The position numbers and the translations under genes are program-made. A stretch of 64,000 nt of DNA from Acidobacteriota bacterium (GTDB lineage Bacteria > Acidobacteriota > Terriglobia > UBA7540). The DNA is taken from the NCBI GenBank assembly GCA_003165315.1, contig PLSX01000112.1, positions 1 to 64,000 on the forward strand. The letters run 5' to 3'. The notes beneath the pieces were generated by a model, which was not told where the DNA came from, ran no database searches, and saw only the letters and a program-made list of their open reading frames with translations. Below, piece by piece: positions 29,603-37,262 of the stretch (position 1 is the first letter of the stretch; each line of letters starts with the position of its first letter).

Positions 29603-29816
29603 CTTCCCGCCACAAATCCCGACATTCCTTCCTATAAGTAAGGAGGGAGTGGCGGCCGATCACCTCGCCGTACTGCGCCCGGACGACCCTGACAATGGCG
29701 CGGATGGGGACAAGAGCCTTGAACATCGCCTCCAACTGCCGGCACAAGCCGGGATAACGGTGTTCAAGTGTTTCCAGTCGGGAAAATCTGTGCATTGCCA
29801 TGAAATTGCACCTCAT
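29574..29816 (-). CDS. Divergent paralogue of the gp27-like protein
   Basis: LETLEHRYPGLCRQLEAMFKALVPIRAIVRVVRAQYGEVIGRHSLLTYRKE aligns with neighbours. Confidence 0.5.
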   Translation of the reverse strand: MRCNFMAMHRFSRLETLEHRYPGLCRQLEAMFKALVPIRAIVRVVRAQYGEVIGRHSLLTYRKECRDLWREELLELRIGN

Positions 29817-29852
29817 CTTTAAGCTGAAAGCTGATAGCCGAGAGCTTTTTCC

Positions 29853-30164
29853 TCACCTGGCTTCGCCCAGCGCCATGCATCGCCGGTCATACTCATCCAC
29901 GCCGTTGGCGGTGATGCGAGTCCAGCGAATCACTTCCGGCTGGCCCACCAGCTTCTCGATGCCGAGCTCCACCCAGCCGCGGTCGCGCATATAGCGCAGA
30001 TGAAAATCCACCGCCGTCACGCTGACCGGACGCAGACAATCATCCAGGTAGATCAGGATGCTCTTCGGCGTTACCGGCTGAAGTCCGCATTCGTTCAAGT
30101 AGCGAAGAATCTCCGTCCGATCGAACTCTTGCTCACACTTGGTTTTCACTTTGGACATATGCAC
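29853..30164 (-). CDS. Winged-helix-like phage protein (Mu gp26-like position)
   Basis: 103 aa; ILRYLNECGLQPVTPKSILIYLDDCLRPVSVTAVDFHLRYMRDRGWVELG. Confidence 0.55.
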   Translation of the reverse strand: MHMSKVKTKCEQEFDRTEILRYLNECGLQPVTPKSILIYLDDCLRPVSVTAVDFHLRYMRDRGWVELGIEKLVGQPEVIRWTRITANGVDEYDRRCMALGEAR

Positions 30165-30191
30165 TTCCTCGATTCGGAATTTGCTGATTGA

Positions 30192-30472
30192 TCTCAGGTG
30201 CTAGGTGCTAGGTTCCAGGTGCTAGGTGCTAGGTTCCAGGTGCTAGGTGCCAGGTGTCAGAGAGCGGAAAGGTGTTAGGCGTCAGGTGTCAGAGGGCAGA
30301 AAGGTATCAGGTGCCGGGTGTCAGGTGTCAGGAAGAACCGCACGCCTTGCATCCTGTCTCTAACTTCCGCCTTTTCGCACCCGATACTAAACAATCCGCA
30401 CCTCGCAATTAGACCTGACACCTTCTTTTCCACCTAACCCCTAACCCCTAACACCTAGCACCTAACACCTCT
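30192..30472. repeat. Longest intergenic heptamer palindrome, flavour CAGGTGC
   Basis: CAGGTGC TAGGTGC TAGGTTC CAGGTGC TAGGTGC TAGGTTC CAGGTGC TAGGTGC CAGGTGT ... cacctaacccctaacccctaacacctagcacctaacacct. Confidence 0.88.
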
Positions 30473-30474
30473 CC

Positions 30475-30870
30475 TCACTCATCTTGCGCATAACAACTAA
30501 ACCCTTCGATCTTTCTCGACATCAATCGCAGCTCCCTGCCAATCTGTTCGCGTTCGTTGCTCATCTTCAGAATCTCCTCGCGCGTCGCCATCAGCAGAGC
30601 CTTCAATTCCATCACCTGGTCTGACAAGCAGTTCTGGTTTTCCACCGCGTGCACGGCGCGCTCCATGTATTCCGCGCCCTTCTCCAGGCTGATGGGGACG
30701 CGCAAGACTCCATGCGTGGCGGCGGAAAACAACCGGAAGGCTCCCACCCCCGCCATGCAGGTGCCAATGAACCCACCCGACCCGAGCAAAAGCGCTTGAA
30801 CTGTGGCCGCGGAAATCATGGGGAACTTAACCTCAAGTGGTCGTTCTTGGAGCGCCGCATGGTTCATCAA
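30475..30870 (-). CDS. Membrane-anchored coiled-coil phage protein (Mu gp25-like position)
   Basis: 131 aa; one hydrophobic segment then helical C-terminal part. Confidence 0.5.
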   Translation of the reverse strand: MMNHAALQERPLEVKFPMISAATVQALLLGSGGFIGTCMAGVGAFRLFSAATHGVLRVPISLEKGAEYMERAVHAVENQNCLSDQVMELKALLMATREEILKMSNEREQIGRELRLMSRKIEGFSCYAQDE

Positions 30871-30992
30871 GGTTATCGGCTCTCAGAGAATCGGGAGATC
30901 CGGAGATTGGTTGACCGGTCGAACAAGTTGATCGGGGGGTACGGTCCTTCGTTGTTCACCCGATCACCCGATCTTCTGATCTCCCGACGCTG
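30868..30992. repeat. Octamer-period palindrome, flavour GATCGGGA
   Basis: AATCGGGA GATCCGGA GATTGGTT GACCGGTC / TCACCCGA TCACCCGA TCTTCTGA TCTCCCGA. Confidence 0.75.
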
Positions 30993-31336
30993 ACCCTAAC
31001 CTGACTGCTCGGTGACGCGACAATGTGCCTCCACAGCCCTTCGTACAACGCATGCTGCGCGGCGAATTGGAATACGGCGGAAATCACGAACGTGGCGAAT
31101 CCGCGCAAAAGCGTTGCGCCATCGGGCCAGCTCACCGTAAGGCTGTGCGGCGCACGCGCAAACTCAATCCCCATGGAAGTCAGCAGCGCCATAACCCCGC
31201 TGGTCAGTACGCAGACCTTCGGCTTGTTCTGGTCGATCCACGAAAAGGCCGCACTCCGGCTGCGCTTGGCCAACTGAATCAAAAGGGGCATCACGAAAGT
31301 TATGAGGGCTTGCATTTGTATCGATTGAATATCCAT
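30956..31336 (-). CDS. Holin-like small membrane protein
   Basis: ATG at 31336 (MDIQSIQMQALITFVMPLLIQLAKRS); two to three hydrophobic segments; near lysis-type genes; C-terminal SSQVRVSVGRSEDRVIG is repeat-derived. Confidence 0.5.
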   Translation of the reverse strand: MDIQSIQMQALITFVMPLLIQLAKRSRSAAFSWIDQNKPKVCVLTSGVMALLTSMGIEFARAPHSLTVSWPDGATLLRGFATFVISAVFQFAAQHALYEGLWRHIVASPSSQVRVSVGRSEDRVIG

Positions 31337-31351
31337 TTGCTTAACTCCCTT

Positions 31352-31484
31352 CTTAGGTGTCGGGTGCCAGGTGTTAGGAACCAGTAAAAGCTCACCCTTC
31401 ACTCACACTCCACTGATGTCATGCCATCTCCCAATTTGTCCCTATCACCCTGTTTTCACTCCTGACACCTGACCCCTGACACCT
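31352..31484. repeat. Heptamer palindrome, flavour AGGTGTC
   Basis: aggtgtcgggtgccaggtgttagg / cctgacacctgacccctgacacct. Confidence 0.82.
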
Positions 31485-32526
31485 CTTCCAAATCGCTCTC
31501 CAGCGTCGCCAGATCAAACCCGCTCGGCGCCACTCCGCTCAACTTCAACCAGTCTTTTGAAACCAGCGCGTAGGCTTCACTGCAATACTTCTCAAACCAG
31601 GCAAAAGTCATCTTCTTAGGCTTGCCCCAGGTGATGCAGGTCAGAGTTGGGGGCTGGGCGCTGGGTGCTGGGGACTGGGGAGAAGCAACTCGGGACTCGG
31701 AGCCGGCGATTCGTGACTCGATCTTAGAGGTTTGAGTTTCGGAATCCGAAACACTGGCTCCAGAATCCGGAATGCGGAATCCGGAAACTGAAACGCTCGA
31801 TCCAGAATCCGCCGTTTGAGTTCCGGAATTCGGAATGCGGGATGCGGAATCTGAGCTTCCTAATCCCGAGTCCCGAGTCCCGGGTCCCGAGTCCCGCATG
31901 TCATACCCCACCAGATAAATCGCATGTCCGCCCCAAGAACCCGGTTCATCATCGGGCCCGAGATTGGCTGGCACATCCCAAACATCCTGTGTCTGCGCCC
32001 TGATGGGCAACTCCACGCCAATGTAAGCCCCGCCAAAAACCCAGATGGCTTGCGTGACTTCGGACATCGGACTTCGGACCCCGGACAGTCCTATCTCTGC
32101 ATACGCATCCAGCGAAACTCCGCCAAATCCCTGCTGCCGCCAATCGTTCAAGACATCGAGTTCCACTCCGCCCTGGTCGGTCGAGGGGTTCGCGGGGTTA
32201 TAGCCATCCCACTTCTCGTAGTATTCAAGGATGGTGGAATCGGGCACGGTCAGTTCCTGGCTGGCATTGGCAGTCCAGGTCTGAACAGCGTGCCCGACGG
32301 CCGCAATCGTGCAGCAGCCCAACTGGTCATTCAGCATCATTCCCCAATCCCTGATGCCGCACGTGTAGTCAACGCTGGCAGGCGGCTGAATTGGCTGGGC
32401 TTGTCCGGGCAACGCCTGTCCTGCCTGAGCTTGTCCCGCCGCCGTCAAATAACGAGCCAATTGCAACGTGCGTGGGTCATGCCGCCGGGCACGCTTGCCG
32501 AGTTTTAAGTGCGAGTGGTCAGTCAT
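31456..32526 (-). CDS. Papain-like (C1-type) cysteine peptidase with long in-frame repeat-derived insert
   Basis: VDYTCGIRDWGMMLNDQLGCCTIAAVGHAVQTW and WGGHAIYLVGYD; insert of ~80 aa RDSGPGTRDSGLGSSDS...SPAPSAQPP. Confidence 0.65.
   Translation of the reverse strand: MTDHSHLKLGKRARRHDPRTLQLARYLTAAGQAQAGQALPGQAQPIQPPASVDYTCGIRDWGMMLNDQLGCCTIAAVGHAVQTWTANASQELTVPDSTILEYYEKWDGYNPANPSTDQGGVELDVLNDWRQQGFGGVSLDAYAEIGLSGVRSPMSEVTQAIWVFGGAYIGVELPIRAQTQDVWDVPANLGPDDEPGSWGGHAIYLVGYDMRDSGPGTRDSGLGSSDSASRIPNSGTQTADSGSSVSVSGFRIPDSGASVSDSETQTSKIESRIAGSESRVASPQSPAPSAQPPTLTCITWGKPKKMTFAWFEKYCSEAYALVSKDWLKLSGVAPSGFDLATLESDLEEVSGVRCQE
31650..31900. repeat. Long compound heptamer array inside C1 peptidase CDS
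   Basis: gctgggcgctgggtgctgggga ... ccgaaacactggctccagaatccggaatgcggaatccggaa ... cccgagtcccgagtcccgggtcccgagtcccg. Confidence 0.85.
32048..32085. repeat. Short heptamer array inside C1 peptidase CDS
   Basis: gacttcggacatcggacttcggaccccggac. Confidence 0.75.
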
Positions 32527-32534
32527 CGTGAACT

Positions 32535-32655
32535 CCAAGTAATAGGTGATAGGGAACAGTTGACAGGTAGCAGGTCACAATTAAGAGGTGACGTTGAAAA
32601 GCGAACAGGTGACAGGTCTTCCTGTAACCTGTGCCCTGTAACCTGGAACCCCTAT
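32535..32655. repeat. Heptamer palindrome, flavour CAGGTNA
   Basis: gttgacaggtagcaggtcac ... aggtgacaggtcttcctgtaacctgtgccctgtaacctgg. Confidence 0.75.
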
Positions 32656-33197
32656 TTCAGCGGCTTGAATCTCGAGTCGCCAGCAACGATCTTGTTGAAC
32701 TGCTGCTTAAAGTCCTTCGCCTTCCAGCCCTTCGCCTGAAGGGGCGCAGCAGCGGTTTTGCCGAGCCCCGTGTCCCGAGTCCCGAGTCCCGTGTTTGCCG
32801 GCACCAAGGCCGCGATCTCCGCCACCGCCTGCGAAAGCAATTGCACAACTTCCGTCACGGTTGTTTTGGTTGCGGCATTTTTGATTTGCGCGGCGCTTTC
32901 CAGTTGCGCAACATTTGTATTCACCGCGGCAAACGCCGCCTGCACCGTCTGAAGATTGGTGGCCGTGGGCGAGGCCTTGAAGGCGTCAAGCGTCTTCGCC
33001 AGCGCCGCAAAGCCGTTCTCAATCAGGCCCACCAGGGGCGCAAGCGCAGGGTCAATGACGTCAATCAAGCTGCCGGCAATCGGCGCCGCAACCTCGGCAT
33101 CAGCCTCCACCGTGTTCACCCAAGCCGGAACCGAGCAGGCCAGGAACCCCAGCGTGCACCCGAGTATTACTGCAAAGAAAACGTTTTGAAGTTTCAT
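32652..33197 (-). CDS. Putative lipoprotein in lysis-like module
   Basis: ATG at 33197; MKLQNVFFAVILGCTLGFLACS lipobox-like. Confidence 0.55.
   Translation of the reverse strand: MKLQNVFFAVILGCTLGFLACSVPAWVNTVEADAEVAAPIAGSLIDVIDPALAPLVGLIENGFAALAKTLDAFKASPTATNLQTVQAAFAAVNTNVAQLESAAQIKNAATKTTVTEVVQLLSQAVAEIAALVPANTGLGTRDTGLGKTAAAPLQAKGWKAKDFKQQFNKIVAGDSRFKPLK
32762..32794. repeat. Heptamer array inside lipoprotein CDS
   Basis: cgagccccgtgtcccgagtcccgagtcccgtg. Confidence 0.78.
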
Positions 33198-33351
33198 GTT
33201 TCTCTCCTTAGAATCTTTCAAATTCACAGCTAAAGGCTGTCAGCGCGGACTTATGCTTTCATTCGTCAGTTCCCGGTTATCAGTCATTGCCTCGGCCCGG
33301 GCCCCGGGACTCGCAAAAGCGGCAGTCAATTCAACTCATCCGCTGTTTAGG

Positions 33352-34563
33352 TCACGGCGAACTGTGGACTGCCGGCTGTGAGCTGTCAGCCACTCTTCCC
33401 GGGTCGACTCCAGTGGCAAACCACTCGACCGCGCGTGAATCATTCAAGCGGTACAACTCGATCAATTTGATAAGCTCCGCGGAGTAGCTGGGATTTGTGG
33501 AATATCCACAATGCTCCGAATCAAGCGGGGAGGATTTGGGCCCCAGCCGCTCCGCAAACTGTTTCCAATCGTGACGCACCGCAAAAGCCGGCCGGTAACG
33601 TGGCGAACAGAGCAATTGCGCATGCGCCTTAAAGGCTTCGGTTAAATTGGGAAAACGCTGGAACTGGGCGATTATCACCTTCTTCTGCCCGTTCACGATT
33701 TCCCAGGTCTGAGCATCAAAAGCACCGTAAGGGTCGGGAATGGAGTGGTCGTCCGACCCGATGATCGGGGGACTCGGTGACCCGGTGTTCGATTGGCTGG
33801 TCGAACCGGTGATCGAGTGATCGTCTGAAGGGACGCGGGCTTGCCCTATTCTTTCCGGTCCGCCTGCCTGTGCCGGCCGCTGGGCACCGAGCTCAGGGTG
33901 CAGGGAATTGGGGGTCAGCGATCTTGAATCTTGAATTGTGAATGTTGAATCGCCGCTGCGTGGCTCCGCTTCGGAATCTGGAATCCGCGATCCGGAATTG
34001 TGAGCCGGTCCGTCAGTCGATGGCCTTTCTTGGTCGTCAATGGCTCGACGATCCGCTGGCTCAATGGCCCGATTGCCTGCCCCATAATGTTCATACTTGA
34101 TGCCAAACGGATTGTTGGCGATCCGGAACAGCGAACTGCTGCCCCAGCCGGCGGACGTGGCGCTTTCTAAAATCGCCTGCGCCAATGTGACGCAAGCAGG
34201 AATCTGATATATGCGTTCGCTCTCTAGCGCCCCAGGCGCGACCCGCAAAAGGAATTGCAGTTCCTGCGAGGAAAGATGCGGAATCTCTAATTGGACGTTT
34301 GGTATCGGGGGTCTTGAACCTTGAATCTTGAATTTTAGATCGGAAGTCTGCGTCAGAGGTTCCGCAGTCGGGTACCTGGGATTTTGAGTCTTGAATTGTG
34401 AATTGGATTGCGGGACTCTTAAATCGGGCCTTTGGGTTCTTGAATCTTGAATCTTGGTTTTTGAATCCGGAATTCGGAACCCGGAATCCGGATTCGCATG
34501 ATCCGCGGAAATTCCACTTTGGGGGGCAGCTTCGAGTTGTGTGTTCTGAATATTTTCGGTCAC
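33352..34563 (-). CDS. Glucosaminidase/muramidase-like endolysin with repeat-derived low-complexity regions
   Basis: IPACVTLAQAILESATSAGWGSSSLFRIANNPFGIK typical of glucosaminidase domain; HCGYSTNPSYSAELIKLIELYRL. Confidence 0.75.
   Translation of the reverse strand: MTENIQNTQLEAAPQSGISADHANPDSGFRIPDSKTKIQDSRTQRPDLRVPQSNSQFKTQNPRYPTAEPLTQTSDLKFKIQGSRPPIPNVQLEIPHLSSQELQFLLRVAPGALESERIYQIPACVTLAQAILESATSAGWGSSSLFRIANNPFGIKYEHYGAGNRAIEPADRRAIDDQERPSTDGPAHNSGSRIPDSEAEPRSGDSTFTIQDSRSLTPNSLHPELGAQRPAQAGGPERIGQARVPSDDHSITGSTSQSNTGSPSPPIIGSDDHSIPDPYGAFDAQTWEIVNGQKKVIIAQFQRFPNLTEAFKAHAQLLCSPRYRPAFAVRHDWKQFAERLGPKSSPLDSEHCGYSTNPSYSAELIKLIELYRLNDSRAVEWFATGVDPGRVADSSQPAVHSSP
33755..33830. repeat. Octamer-period array inside muramidase CDS
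   Basis: GATCGGGG GACTCGGT GACCCGGT GTTCGATT GGCTGGTC GAACCGGT GATCGAGT GATCG. Confidence 0.72.
33912..34000. repeat. Heptamer array inside muramidase CDS, flavour TTGAATC
   Basis: atcttgaatcttgaattgtgaatgttgaatc ... ggaatctggaatccgcgatccggaatt. Confidence 0.78.
34315..34505. repeat. Compound heptamer array inside muramidase CDS
   Basis: TTGAATC TTGAATC TTGGTTT TTGAATC CGGAATT CGGAACC CGGAATC CGGATTC. Confidence 0.82.
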
Positions 34564-34773
34564 TTAGGGCAGCGGCAGTGTGTGCACCCACCGCCGCCCT
34601 CACTCACGCTGATCAGGCGCGAGCTAAGATGGATTTACTGCAACAGTCGTCAAATGCGGTCAAACTTATGTATTCGGTCCTCAGTGTTCAGTCTTCAGTT
34701 CAACGAGATCGTCTGTAGCGACGGTTGATGTCCGCCGCGTTCCGCGTCCCTTAAGCAGGGAGGGCGTCTGGAT

Positions 34774-35277
34774 TCACCACAAATCGCTCCGCTCGGTATC
34801 ATCATTAATAATGGCCAACGTCGAAGCACGTTCTTTCTCTTCATTCTGGTCTAAGTCTCTCTGGCAAAAGGGAAGCGGGCGAACGGAGAATCCTCTGCCG
34901 TCTTGCGCGGCGTCACTGTTCGCGGCACCCATGGTTTCCTGCAGATCTTGGCCATCTGAATCGAATGGCAATGCCAGGCCCAATGGCCGGTTTTGTTTTT
35001 CATTCACACGACGATCCGATGGCCCCACAACCCGATTCTTCTTGCCTCGTCGATAATTCCGTGAAATCGTTTCGGGTGTAATGCCCAGCGCAATGGCGGC
35101 CCGCATCTGTGTGCCCGCCAGTTGCCACGCCTGGCTGAAGATGGCGTCGCGAATTTCCCGATAAGGGGTGCCCAGGGGGACATCAATCTGAATCCGGGGA
35201 GGTCCCGGGAGGTTATTTTCGCGCTGGATGGCCTCGTTTCCGGGGGGCTGGGGTCGGGCTGTGATGTACTCGCTCAT
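34774..35277 (-). CDS. Fis-type helix-turn-helix regulator, first gene of phage block
   Basis: ATG at 35277; AGTQMRAAIALGITPETISRNYRRGKK Fis-type HTH. Confidence 0.65.
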   Translation of the reverse strand: MSEYITARPQPPGNEAIQRENNLPGPPRIQIDVPLGTPYREIRDAIFSQAWQLAGTQMRAAIALGITPETISRNYRRGKKNRVVGPSDRRVNEKQNRPLGLALPFDSDGQDLQETMGAANSDAAQDGRGFSVRPLPFCQRDLDQNEEKERASTLAIINDDTERSDLW

Positions 35278-35286
35278 TACTGGTAC

Positions 35287-35316
35287 ATCATACAACACAT
35301 GATAGGCTATTGTCAA
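35287..35316 (-). promoter_or_regulatory. Candidate sigma70-like promoter for the phage block
   Basis: Minus strand TTGACA (35316-35311), 18 nt spacer, TATGAT (35292-35287), ending about 10 nt upstream of the ATG at 35277. Confidence 0.55.
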
Positions 35317-35793
35317 GTAAAATGTGGGCTAGATTGCTGTCAAAACGGACAAATAGGAAGATTTTCTTAAAATAATTACTGCCGGCGGGAAATAATAGTA
35401 AAGTCACGCCCCATCGGCCCGCGGTGCCGATGACATAAAGGCGGTTTCGGGCGCCTGCCCGGACTTTTTCACTAGTCAAATAGTCTAGAAGAGCAGGATG
35501 CCGCGCGGGGACGATCGCCACGCCTGCCGAATTGGGGCGCTACAGGGCCTGTTCCTTCGCAAAACTCCGCCTTACTCCTACATTCGCCGGCTTGCGCCGG
35601 GCTATTCGCCCTAGTTACCCCGGCCCGGGGGGCGGCACGTGTAGGATCAAAAAGGCATGAATTAAAACTGTGGCAATCGCCACGCCCGGGAATGCCGCTT
35701 CAGGATAATTGAGGTCTGGGAGGAAAAATTCAGATTAGGATCCGCGATGTAGAATGTTAGTTGATTGCTTACACAAATGGTGCCAACGATTTT

Positions 35794-37098
35794 CTATACC
35801 AGCGGATCTTTGAAGCCTGAATCGCGCCAGCGCTTAAGATGGGGCCTTGCATCTTCGATTAGGCGCAGGACTTCCGGTGCTTCTTTTGTTTCCATCACTC
35901 CATCGCCCCAAATTTGGGCCAGCAAATCGTGGGCGGGTTTATCGGTTTGCAGGAATGATGGGTCGAGGGTGGCCAGGGCAGCGGCTGATCCCACGGCATA
36001 ACGGCGGGGAACGATGTTTTCCCGCAAAGCCAAGCGCAATGTTCCCACCAGGCGGTCGTCCCAGCCCAGCTTGCGTTGCGGATCTCGACCCACGCGCTCA
36101 ACGCTATCCTGCAAGAAAGGGTTGGTCATTCTTTCCAGCAGATCGAGCGCATACTCGCGGTAGCCATCAGCCGTGAACAGGCGATCCTTGCCGGCGTACT
36201 TGCGAATCAAGGCCTCACCCGATTCTTTCAGGAACGCATCGCGAATGAACGCAAGGAGAGCGGGGTCCTGGCGCAAGTCAGTGATATATTGAAGTCCCCG
36301 CACGGAACAGAGATAGGCGGCCATGGCATGTGTGGCGTTGTGGCCGTAGAGCTTGGCCTCCTCAAAAGGTAAAAGGTCTTCCTTTTCCACGAAGGCGGCA
36401 ATACCCCGCTCAAATGGTGGTTCACCAGCGGCTCGGGGAAAGTTCACTTGAGAGACTAGGATGCGGTTGAAGGATTCCACCAAGAAAACCCGGGAACTGT
36501 CAGGAGTGACCGTTGCCAGGTGCCGGGCTTGAGCTTCCCGTGCATCCGCTATGACACCGCTCATCTTGCCAATCACGGTATTGAGAAAACACACCCGGTT
36601 GCGTACCAGGGGTCTTTCATCGGCTGGAATTTCGGCAAAGACGGCTGCTTCCAGGATTTCCGCAGCCTGGTTATGGTTTTCGGCGGCGTAGACAACGGCG
36701 CGTGGTCCGCCTGTGGAGACTTTCTTGCGCAACCCTTCCGCCATAATACGATGAATGCTGCCGGGACCGGGTGAGGTATAGAAACGCACGCTAGGCACGG
36801 CGGTGGAGATCTCTGCCGCCTCGGCCACGGCATTCACCAGGCAAGCTAAATCCAAGGGTACGACGGGATTCTCAATCTGCACCGGACCAACGCGCGCGAC
36901 TTCCACGCGATCATGGTGGGCAATGTTCACTGCGTAGCAACCGGCGTGGTGGCGAAGGGCTTCCACAGCGTCCGGGGCCACCTCTCCCACCACCAGCCGG
37001 GAGAATCCCCCCGAACGATAAGCTTCGTAAAGAAAAAGGCCCGCTTGGATGGCGCCGAATCCAAACCCTACAAATGTGCGTTGTCCAGTCAGTGGCAC
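35794..37098 (-). CDS. Mannitol dehydrogenase family protein (MtlD-like)
   Basis: FVGFGFGAIQAGLF N-terminal Rossmann motif; VCFLNTVIGKMSGV; GHNATHAMAAYL. Confidence 0.85.
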   Translation of the reverse strand: MPLTGQRTFVGFGFGAIQAGLFLYEAYRSGGFSRLVVGEVAPDAVEALRHHAGCYAVNIAHHDRVEVARVGPVQIENPVVPLDLACLVNAVAEAAEISTAVPSVRFYTSPGPGSIHRIMAEGLRKKVSTGGPRAVVYAAENHNQAAEILEAAVFAEIPADERPLVRNRVCFLNTVIGKMSGVIADAREAQARHLATVTPDSSRVFLVESFNRILVSQVNFPRAAGEPPFERGIAAFVEKEDLLPFEEAKLYGHNATHAMAAYLCSVRGLQYITDLRQDPALLAFIRDAFLKESGEALIRKYAGKDRLFTADGYREYALDLLERMTNPFLQDSVERVGRDPQRKLGWDDRLVGTLRLALRENIVPRRYAVGSAAALATLDPSFLQTDKPAHDLLAQIWGDGVMETKEAPEVLRLIEDARPHLKRWRDSGFKDPLV

Positions 37099-37127
37099 GG
37101 TGAAGTCCTCGCTAAAAGGGAGTAATT

Positions 37128-37262
37128 ATTGGAGAGTGGCGAGTGGGCAGTTGTTGGCTGCTGGTTGCGGGTGGACAGTTTCTGAAGGGAAGTGATTTGT
37201 GGGTGTCGTCCCCCCCCGCTAACCACTAGCCACTCACCACTATTCACTTACCACTATCCACT
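37128..37262. repeat. Heptamer palindrome outside phage block, flavour GAGTGGC
   Basis: GAGTGGC GAGTGGG ... CCACTAG CCACTCA CCACTAT TCACTTA CCACTAT CCACTGA. Confidence 0.82.
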
